From: Lachnospiraceae bacterium
GTDB taxonomy: Bacteria > Bacillota_A > Clostridia > Lachnospirales > Lachnospiraceae
Length of the DNA: 41,862 nucleotides
Direction: 5' to 3'
Assembly: GCA_017620345.1 (NCBI GenBank)
Contig: JAFZQP010000062.1
Location: 1-41,862, forward strand
Translations under genes and position numbers: made by a program
Notes under the pieces: generated by a model
Told to the model about the DNA's origin: nothing
Databases searched by the model: none
The model's input: the letters and a program-made list of their open reading frames with translations, nothing else
Shown: one piece after another, positions 36,089 to 41,862 of the stretch
Layout: every line of letters starts with the position of its first letter
Numbering within the stretch: the stretch's first letter is position 1

Positions 36089-38139
36089 TAAAGATCTCCT
36101 TCTTCCTTCATATCATGCAATACTTTGATAAGAGCTTTCCTGGCATCTTCTGTCGATACGTCAGACAGCTGGGCGCCGGCAACGTTCATGTGTCCGCCTC
36201 CGCCAAGCTTTTCCATGATGACCTGGACATTGATATCATCGATCGAACGCGCACTGATGTACACTTCGCCCTGATGCATCGTAAGAACGAATGATGCCCT
36301 GATACCGCCTATATTGAGCAGCTCGTTGGCAGCTTCCGCACCTATTATCGTAGGGCTTTCAACAATAGTATCAGGCGTGATCGCGATCGCAAATGCGCCG
36401 TCATATATCTCGGCCGTGCTGACTATCTCTGCCTTTGCCTTATATGATGCGGCATCGTCACGGAACATCTTGCGGACTCTTGTAACATCCGCACCGTTCC
36501 TGCGAAGATATGCAGCCGCTTCAAATGTTCTGACACCTGTCTTGGTCATGAAATTGTTCGTATCTATCATCATGCCGGCATACAGACAATCCGCTTCCTC
36601 AGGCATGAGCTTGACGTTATCGCTGATATACTGCAGTACTTCCGATACCATCTCGGCAGCGGATGATGCATACGGCTCAACATATGACAGCGTTGCGGCC
36701 TCTATCTTCTCGGCTCCCTGTCTGTGATGATCGAGCACAACTATCGTATGACACAGTGTCAGCAGTTCGGGACAGCCCGTATAACTCGGCTTGTTAACAT
36801 CAACGACAACGAGCGTACAATCCGATGACGATGCGATCTCTATCGCTTTTTCTTTCGAAACAAATACACCCTCTTCATGATGTCCGTCATGTCTGAGCAT
36901 CTCTATCATCGGACGGATCGATGTTGTGACCTCATCGACCACTATGCTTACTTTCTTATTAAAGGTCTTCGCCACGCGGTATATACCGACCGACGAACCG
37001 AAAGCATCCACGTCCAGTATGCGGTGACCCATTATCATGATGTGATCGCTGTTTTCTATGATCTCACGGAATGCGTGGGCTTTGACTCTTGCCTTGACCC
37101 TCGTATTCTTGCCGGTCATCTCACGCTTACCGCCGTAGTAGCTGATCTCATCATCTGTCTTGATTATCGCCTGATCGCCTCCGCGACCGAGAGCAAGATC
37201 TATGGCTGTCCTTGCATAATCGTAGTTCTGCAGCAGTGAGTCGCTTCCCGCACCGATACCTATCGACAGCGTAAACGATACTTCATTACCGATGTTGGCA
37301 TTCTTGACTTCTTCAAGTATGTCAAACCGGCTCTCGATCATGCCGTTAAGGTCCCTTCGTGTCATAATGACAAGGAACTTGTCTTTTTCGAGCTTCTTGA
37401 CTATGGCATCAATGTTCTTGAACTTCTTGTTGATCTGTCTGTCGATGAGCGCGACAGCAAGCGACCTTCTTGCCTCGTCAACACTCTCAAGCGCCTCATC
37501 ATAGTTGTCCATGTAGATGAGTCCGCATACCATCTTCTGTTCTTCGATCTGCCTGGAAAGGGAATTGACCTCTGTAACATCAAACATGTACAGAGCTATC
37601 AGATAGCTGTCGTAATCAACAGCCTCGACTGCTTCCGGTGCATCCATGAGAGCTTCCATCGACACCTTGTTCATGCTGGCGCGAAAATCATGCCCGTCCA
37701 CGGTTATTATTATCTCGGTCTCATGCTCCATACCGGGAAGCTTTTCTTTTGTTATCTCGGGTATAAGAGTCGTGATACTCTTGCTGTGTTTCTTGGGCAG
37801 CTGCATCGTCTGATCAAATGCATCGTTCGTCCATATGATCTTGCCGGCTTCATCAAGCAGTGCATACGGTATCTCCAGATCACGCAGCAATTGCTTTTGC
37901 ACCTGTCCGTACTGGGTCGCGAAGGATATCATATCCTTGAACACCTTGTTCCTGTTATGGAAAAACAGGAAGAATGCAACTGACGCATAGATCACGGCAA
38001 ACGCCGTTGCCATAACCCCGGCCCTGACGTCGACAAAATACATTGCAAGGGCAAATACGACGACCAGTATCGTCATCCACATCGGCCACATGATATATGT
38101 CCGTATCTGTCCCTTGAATCTGATGTTGCTGTTGCCCAC
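36088..38139 (-). CDS. gdpP: Cyclic-di-AMP phosphodiesterase GdpP
   Basis: Membrane enzyme that breaks down c-di-AMP, which governs potassium and osmotic balance and wall stress. The 683-residue product has two N-terminal membrane helices (about 15-55) and a PAS domain (PYALLDEAGKIIWTNDAFDQ). A degenerate GGDEF domain (VALIDRQINKKFKNID) follows. The DHH-DHHA1 catalytic part has IMGHRILDVDAFGSS near residue 366, VVLDHHRQG near 468 and GGGGHMNVAGAQL near the end. I place the start at GTG 38139, which has AGAGG six bases upstream. The ATG at 38184 lacks a ribosome binding site. Confidence 0.96.
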   Translation of the reverse strand: MGNSNIRFKGQIRTYIMWPMWMTILVVVFALAMYFVDVRAGVMATAFAVIYASVAFFLFFHNRNKVFKDMISFATQYGQVQKQLLRDLEIPYALLDEAGKIIWTNDAFDQTMQLPKKHSKSITTLIPEITKEKLPGMEHETEIIITVDGHDFRASMNKVSMEALMDAPEAVEAVDYDSYLIALYMFDVTEVNSLSRQIEEQKMVCGLIYMDNYDEALESVDEARRSLAVALIDRQINKKFKNIDAIVKKLEKDKFLVIMTRRDLNGMIESRFDILEEVKNANIGNEVSFTLSIGIGAGSDSLLQNYDYARTAIDLALGRGGDQAIIKTDDEISYYGGKREMTGKNTRVKARVKAHAFREIIENSDHIMIMGHRILDVDAFGSSVGIYRVAKTFNKKVSIVVDEVTTSIRPMIEMLRHDGHHEEGVFVSKEKAIEIASSSDCTLVVVDVNKPSYTGCPELLTLCHTIVVLDHHRQGAEKIEAATLSYVEPYASSAAEMVSEVLQYISDNVKLMPEEADCLYAGMMIDTNNFMTKTGVRTFEAAAYLRRNGADVTRVRKMFRDDAASYKAKAEIVSTAEIYDGAFAIAITPDTIVESPTIIGAEAANELLNIGGIRASFVLTMHQGEVYISARSIDDINVQVIMEKLGGGGHMNVAGAQLSDVSTEDARKALIKVLHDMKEEGDL

Positions 38140-38192
38140 TTCACACCTCTTCCGGCACATCGCATGATATGCCATGATACCCATTAAAGTAT

Positions 38193-38221
38193 ATTATAAC
38201 GCAAATGGGAAAAAAAGAAAA
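38193..38221 (-). promoter_or_regulatory. Possible promoter of the gdpP-rplI-dnaB operon
   Basis: A perfect TATAAT (38193-38198 on the complement) lies about 50 bases before the gdpP GTG. The -35 region falls in the U-tract of the ferredoxin terminator and is poor, so this rests on the -10 box alone. Confidence 0.35.
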
Positions 38222-38245
38222 TGCCGACTGCAAATGCAGTCGACA
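38208..38245 (-). terminator. Rho-independent terminator after the ferredoxin gene
   Basis: Ten-base stem (38222-38231 with 38236-38245, one G-U pair in RNA), loop of four, then TTTTCTTTTTTT in the transcript. This is the clearest terminator in the window and closes the pfl-maf-ferredoxin block. Confidence 0.9.
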
Positions 38246-38272
38246 TCCTGATTTTTGTAGCGTAGACGCCTA

Positions 38273-38443
38273 TCAGTTTTCCTCTATAGCACCAACAGGG
38301 CACTGTGCTGCGCAAGCTCCACAGCTTACACATGTATTCTCGTCGATCTCGTACTTGCCGTCGCCTTCAGCGATAGCACCAACAGGGCACTGTCCTGCGC
38401 AGGCTCCGCATGAGATACATCCGTCTTTGATAACAAATGCCAT
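38273..38443 (-). CDS. 2[4Fe-4S] ferredoxin
   Basis: Small electron carrier of clostridial type, 56 residues. It has two CxxCxxCxxxCP cluster motifs: CISCGACAGQCPVGAI at residues 9-24 and CVSCGACAAQCPVGAI at 38-53. The two halves are near-identical copies. Translation starts at ATG 38443 with AAAGGAGGG seven bases upstream. It could serve pyruvate or hydrogen metabolism. Its neighbour pflA needs a low-potential electron donor, but donors are usually flavodoxin or ferredoxin and no direct link is shown. Confidence 0.97.
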   Translation of the reverse strand: MAFVIKDGCISCGACAGQCPVGAIAEGDGKYEIDENTCVSCGACAAQCPVGAIEEN

Positions 38444-38540
38444 TTTAAATCCCTCCTTTATAAATAAACAAATATCGCCATATCCATCTTATGGTCTCAC
38501 CAGATGATTTTACATCATCCTGCCGTTAAAAACAATATAT

Positions 38541-39179
38541 TTAGTTCACTATCATTTTCAGTTCCTGCATCAGTCTTGCGATCGGAAGTCCCATAACATT
38601 GTAAAAATCACCCTCTATCGATCTGACAAAAACTGCCGATGATGTCTGGACTCCGTAGGAACCTGCCTTATCAAGAGGATCTCCTGTCGCAACATACGAA
38701 TCTATATCCTCTTCATCAAGTTTGCAGAATGTAACTTTCGTCTCTTCACAGAACACATGCTCTCCGACACGTCCCCCGCTGCTCATGAATACGAGGGTAA
38801 CTCCGGTATAGACGCTGTGAGTATGATCTGACAGGGCCTTAAGCATTCTTTTTGCATCTTCTTCATCCTTAGGCTTTCCGAATACCGTGTCTTCCAGAGC
38901 GACTATCGTGTCTGCACCGATGATCAGCATATCCGTAGGACTGACAAGATCGGGGTGGGAATCATTATATGTCCTGATGGATGCCGCCACATCCTCCGCC
39001 TTTTGTCGGGACAGCTCCATGCATATTTCCCTCGGGACCGAAGAAGTGACTGTTTCCTCCTTTTCCGAAGGCCATATGTCAAACTCCAGACCCGCCAGCT
39101 CCATCAGTTCCTTTCTTCGTGGGGATCCCGATGCCAGTATTATCTTGAACTTTTTATTTAATCTGTCAGCAAAGCTCAT
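38541..39179 (-). CDS. maf: Maf family nucleotide pyrophosphatase
   Basis: Maf proteins hydrolyse non-standard or pyrimidine nucleoside triphosphates and affect septum formation in Bacillus. The 212-residue product has ILASGSPRRKELMELAGLEF, the central acid motif IIGADTIVALEDTVFGKPKD and DKAGSYGVQ, and ends in EGDFYNVMGLPI. The ATG at 39179 lies two bases after the pflA stop with a distant, weak ribosome binding site, suggesting coupling. Confidence 0.95.
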   Translation of the reverse strand: MSFADRLNKKFKIILASGSPRRKELMELAGLEFDIWPSEKEETVTSSVPREICMELSRQKAEDVAASIRTYNDSHPDLVSPTDMLIIGADTIVALEDTVFGKPKDEEDAKRMLKALSDHTHSVYTGVTLVFMSSGGRVGEHVFCEETKVTFCKLDEEDIDSYVATGDPLDKAGSYGVQTSSAVFVRSIEGDFYNVMGLPIARLMQELKMIVN

Positions 39180-39181
39180 GG

Positions 39182-39949
39182 TCAACGGTCTACTCCGTCG
39201 TCTTTTCTCCTTGCCTTGATGCCGTCAAGGATCACCTGTTTTTTGGCGACCAGATCCTTCTTGTCCATCGGAGGCGTATCCCCGAGAGGATATTCAATAC
39301 CGAGTTTTTCATACTTGGGCTTACCCATTGTATGGTAAGGAAGCGCATCGAGTGCCTTGAGCGTCTTAAGTCCTCCTATGAAATAACCGAGGTCATACAG
39401 ATATTTATCATCATCCGTAAGGTTCGGAACAATGACATGTCTTATCCATATGTCAACTCCCTTATCCGACAGATACCGGGCAAAAGCGAGTATACCGTCG
39501 TTCGGCTGACCGGTTATCTTTTTATGCATTTCCGGATCTATATGTTTGATATCGAGCATCACAAGATCCGTCAGTTTCATAAGACGATCCAGCTTTTCTA
39601 TGAACTCCCTGTTCTCCGGACGATATGCGATACCCGACGAATCTATGCATGTATGCACACCGTGTTCCTTGCACAGCGTGAACAGGTCGATCAGAAAATC
39701 AACCTGCATAAGGGGCTCGCCACCCGTTACCGTCAGTCCCCCGCCGTTCCTGTAAAACGCTTCGTTATGCAGATACTGCTCAAATATATATTCAGGCTCC
39801 ATAAGCTCACCGCCTGTCATAGCCCACGTATCGGGATTATGACAGTACAGGCATCTCATGGGACAGCCCTGAACGAACACGACATATCTTGTTCCGGGTC
39901 CGTCAACGGTTCCGAAACTCTCGAGTGAATGTATGCGACCTTTGGTCAT
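39182..39949 (-). CDS. pflA: Pyruvate formate-lyase activating enzyme
   Basis: Radical SAM enzyme that abstracts a hydrogen from the glycyl residue of pyruvate formate-lyase. The 255-residue product has the cluster motif CPMRCLYC with Cys29, Cys33 and Cys36, the same numbering as in E. coli PflA, and the opening HSLESFGTVDGPGTRYVVF. GGLTVTGGEPLMQ, a SAM-binding block, follows. I use the ATG at 39949, with AAAGGAG upstream. It is 62 bases after the separate glycyl-radical subunit gene, across an 11-bp hairpin. Confidence 0.97.
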   Translation of the reverse strand: MTKGRIHSLESFGTVDGPGTRYVVFVQGCPMRCLYCHNPDTWAMTGGELMEPEYIFEQYLHNEAFYRNGGGLTVTGGEPLMQVDFLIDLFTLCKEHGVHTCIDSSGIAYRPENREFIEKLDRLMKLTDLVMLDIKHIDPEMHKKITGQPNDGILAFARYLSDKGVDIWIRHVIVPNLTDDDKYLYDLGYFIGGLKTLKALDALPYHTMGKPKYEKLGIEYPLGDTPPMDKKDLVAKKQVILDGIKARRKDDGVDR

Positions 39950-39969
39950 CCTGCTCCTTTCATATGAAC

Positions 39970-39995
39970 AAGCCCGGAACATAAGTCCCGGGCTT
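39970..39995 (-). other. Hairpin between the glycyl-radical subunit gene and pflA
   Basis: An 11-base stem (with one G-U pair, only in the minus-strand RNA) and loop UUAU. There is no U-tract behind it, so it is more likely an attenuator, processing site or 3'-end stabiliser than a full terminator. It could keep pflA at a lower level than the pfl subunits. Confidence 0.6.
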
Positions 39996-40011
39996 GCCAA
40001 ATAAAATCAGA

Positions 40012-40254
40012 TTAAATAGCCTCATGAAACGTTCTTGAGATTACGTCTGCCTGCTGCTCCGGTGTAAGCTTGATGAAGTTTACGGCATATCCGCTTACTC
40101 TGATCGTAAGCTGAGGATAGTTCTCCGGATGAGCCTGAGCATCAAGAAGAGTGTCTCTGTTAAGAACATTAACGTTAAGGTGATGTCCACCCTTTGTTGC
40201 ATATCCGTCTAAAAGATTTACCAGGTTATCAACCTGTGCCTGATTTGCTGCCAT
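40012..40254 (-). CDS. Stand-alone glycyl-radical subunit of pyruvate formate-lyase (GrcA-like)
   Basis: An 80-residue protein equal to the C-terminal radical domain of pyruvate formate-lyase. It opens [16 protein letters not shown], then [16 protein letters not shown], then the radical loop [10 protein letters not shown] with Gly55 as the radical site, and ends [11 protein letters not shown]. The large-subunit gene upstream lacks exactly this part. Unlike E. coli GrcA (YfiD), which is a spare part beside an intact enzyme, this seems to be the only radical domain at the locus. The ATG at 40254 has AAGGAGG eight bases upstream; the longer reading from 40284 does not. Confidence 0.93.
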   Translation of the reverse strand: MAANQAQVDNLVNLLDGYATKGGHHLNVNVLNRDTLLDAQAHPENYPQLTIRVSGYAVNFIKLTPEQQADVISRTFHEAI

Positions 40255-40280
40255 GATATTTTCCTCCTTTTTTATTTTAA

Positions 40281-40475
40281 TCAACTATAGTCATCAAGTC
40301 CCTGATGAAGCGTGGGGACACTGCATGCAAGAGGTGTTCTGGAGCAATCCGTACAGCCCATTGTTTCGGTGCTTCTCATCTCCTGCTGCGCTTCATCAAC
40401 ATCAACGTTCAGGTGTCCGACTCCGGACTCAACCGAACCGTCAAGAAAAGCTACAAGATCATCAATCTGGTCCAT
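40281..40475 (-). CDS. Small cysteine-bearing relative of the glycyl-radical domain
   Basis: Unrecognised 64-residue protein encoded between the pfl large subunit and the radical subunit. Its first 28 residues ([20 protein letters not shown], then VDVDE) align with the start of the neighbouring radical domain ([24 protein letters not shown]). The glycyl loop is absent; in its place is [11 protein letters not shown] (Cys41, 44, 51), a possible metal or Fe-S site. The ATG has an AGGAGGTG site, so it looks expressed, not decayed. It starts 20 bases after the large-subunit stop and ends 26 bases before the radical subunit. Role unknown: assembly factor, redox sensor or decoy are possible. Confidence 0.8.
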   Translation of the reverse strand: MDQIDDLVAFLDGSVESGVGHLNVDVDEAQQEMRSTETMGCTDCSRTPLACSVPTLHQGLDDYS

Positions 40476-40495
40476 AACACCACCTCCTGTCTACA

Positions 40496-41862
40496 TTATT
40501 TATTTAAATCTAACTCGATATCTCCTGCGAATACCTGATCTTCCTTACCGAGTGCTCCAGGAATGATCGTGAATGTGTTGGAGATACCATCCTGTGCATC
40601 GTTGAACGGAAGCTTTGATACTGATGAAAGTGATGCGATTGCACCATGAGTATCACGTCCGTGCATCGGGTTAGCACCGGGTGCGAAAGGCTGTCCTGCA
40701 CGACGTCCGTCAGGTGTGTTACCTGTTGCCTTACCGTATGTAACGTTTGATGTGATGGTAAGGATTGACGTTGTAGGAATACCGTTCCTGTATGTATGGT
40801 GACGTCTGATAGCTGTCATGAACTTATGAACAACTTCCTTCGCGATAGCATCAACACGATCATCATCATTACCGTATTTCGGGAAGTCTCCGGTGATCTT
40901 GAAGTCTGTGATGATACCGTCTTCGTCTCTGATACACTCAACCTTAGCGTACTTCATAGCTGAGAATGAATCTGCAACGATCGACAGACCTGCGATACCT
41001 GTTGCGAAATATCTCTTAACGTCTCTGTCATGAAGAGCCATCTCTGCTCTCTCATAGCAGTACTTGTCATGCATGTAGTGGATGATGTTAAGAGTATTTA
41101 CATATACATCTGCCTGCCACTCAACCATGTCGATGAACAGTTCCATAACCTTATCATAGTCAAGAACATCTCCGTCATAAGGACGATACTTGGGACCAAC
41201 CTGCTTCTTGGTCTTCTCATCGATACCGCCGTTAAGAGCGTAGAGGAGACACTTGGCAAGGTTAGCACGTGCTCCGAAGAACTGCATTTCCTTACCGATG
41301 ACCATTGAGGATACACAGCAAGCGATACCGTAATCATCACCGTGTACAGGTCTCATAAGATCATCGTTCTCGTACTGGATCGAAGATGTATTGATAGATG
41401 TCTTAGCACAGAACTTCTTGAAGTTCTGAGGAAGTCTTGTTGACCAGAGAACCGTAAGGTTGGGCTCGGGAGCTGCACCGAGGTTCTCAAGTGTGTGGAG
41501 ATAACGGAAGCTCATCTTGGTAACCATGTGACGTCCGTCAACACCGATACCACCGATAGACTCGGTTACCCAAACGGGATCGCCTGCGAAGATCTGGTTG
41601 TACTCAGGTGTACGAGCGAACTTAACGCAACGAAGCTTCATGATGAAGTGATCAACGAACTCCTGGATCTGCTCCTCTGTGAACGTTCCGTTCTTGAGGT
41701 CACGCTCTGCGTAGCAGTCGATGAATGTTGATGTACGTCCGAGTGACATTGCTGCACCGTTCTGCTCCTTAACCGAGCAAAGGTATCCGAAGTATGTAGC
41801 CTGGATAGCTTCCTTAACGTTTGTAGCGGGCTTTGAAATATCGCAGCCGTATGAAGCAGCCA
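40496..41862 (-). CDS. pflB: Pyruvate formate-lyase large subunit lacking the glycyl-radical domain (partial, runs off the right edge)
   Basis: Converts pyruvate and CoA to acetyl-CoA and formate without oxygen. The 455 residues in the window match the second half of PflB up to the radical domain: [14 protein letters not shown] at the edge, then [20 protein letters not shown]. The catalytic Cys-Cys pair is in [13 protein letters not shown], followed by [11 protein letters not shown]. The protein stops at [10 protein letters not shown] plus a short tail ([10 protein letters not shown]), exactly where the glycyl-radical domain begins in one-piece enzymes. That domain is encoded two genes downstream. 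Codons before the stop show no frame shift into the next gene. Confidence 0.96.
   Translation of the reverse strand, partial: AASYGCDISKPATNVKEAIQATYFGYLCSVKEQNGAAMSLGRTSTFIDCYAERDLKNGTFTEEQIQEFVDHFIMKLRCVKFARTPEYNQIFAGDPVWVTESIGGIGVDGRHMVTKMSFRYLHTLENLGAAPEPNLTVLWSTRLPQNFKKFCAKTSINTSSIQYENDDLMRPVHGDDYGIACCVSSMVIGKEMQFFGARANLAKCLLYALNGGIDEKTKKQVGPKYRPYDGDVLDYDKVMELFIDMVEWQADVYVNTLNIIHYMHDKYCYERAEMALHDRDVKRYFATGIAGLSIVADSFSAMKYAKVECIRDEDGIITDFKITGDFPKYGNDDDRVDAIAKEVVHKFMTAIRRHHTYRNGIPTTSILTITSNVTYGKATGNTPDGRRAGQPFAPGANPMHGRDTHGAIASLSSVSKLPFNDAQDGISNTFTIIPGALGKEDQVFAGDIELDLNK

Noticed and set aside
38515..38540. Hairpin-like GATGAT/ATCATC at the end of maf as terminator
   Set aside because: A six-base A/T-rich stem without a U-tract is too weak to call.
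40281..40530. Frameshift or sequencing error as the cause of the short pflB
   Set aside because: No frame after the stop continues the PflB sequence; the missing domain appears complete in a later gene with its own ribosome binding site, and the gene between is a different protein.

Overview
The window looks like a chromosome segment from a motile, anaerobic, fermentative Firmicute, most likely family Lachnospiraceae (Butyrivibrio/Lachnospira/Roseburia-like). The basis is the mix of low-GC Gram-positive gene order (gdpP-rplI-dnaB, fliW-csrA), pyruvate formate-lyase with its activase, a 2[4Fe-4S] ferredoxin, a sodium-type F-ATPase c subunit and strong AGGAGG ribosome binding sites. The genus is inference. 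All genes but one run on the minus strand, so transcription goes from high to low coordinates. I see no tRNA, rRNA, CRISPR, prophage or insertion sequence.

Region by region, in transcription order. (1) 38205-41862: anaerobic pyruvate metabolism. A pyruvate formate-lyase large subunit (running off the right edge) ends before its glycyl-radical domain. That domain is a separate 80-residue gene, and between the two lies a 64-residue, cysteine-bearing degenerate relative of the same domain. pflA, maf and a ferredoxin follow, closed by a strong terminator. (2) 29977-38198: a compact nine-gene run: c-di-AMP phosphodiesterase (gdpP), rplI, dnaB, DUF402, threonylcarbamoyl-AMP synthase, rpiB, upp, dCMP deaminase and a coiled-coil SleB/CwlJ-type wall hydrolase. 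(3) 22694-29960: a complete ATP synthase operon atpZ-I-B-E-F-H-A-G-D-C with its own promoter and a terminal hairpin. (4) 18944-22687: an unknown 863-residue membrane-anchored protein with a peptidase-C39-like but apparently dead C-terminus, then an M29 aminopeptidase. (5) 18242-18952: the only plus-strand gene, a family 2 glycosyltransferase, divergent from the next block. (6) 9895-18158: vanW-family protein, queT, ileS, glycogen phosphorylase and an unrecognised papain-like cysteine peptidase, from a good sigma-A promoter. (7) 1-9860: late flagellar operon flgM-flgN-flgK paralogue-flgK-flgL-fliW-csrA-flaG-fliD-fliS, led by a near-consensus sigma-28 promoter.

The most unusual points are the three-piece pyruvate formate-lyase locus, an approximately 88-bp two-hairpin repeat present twice with compensatory base changes in both stems (upstream of flgL and of atpE), a probable CsrA site covering the flaG ribosome binding site, and a 112-bp nested inverted-repeat element between flgK and flgL.
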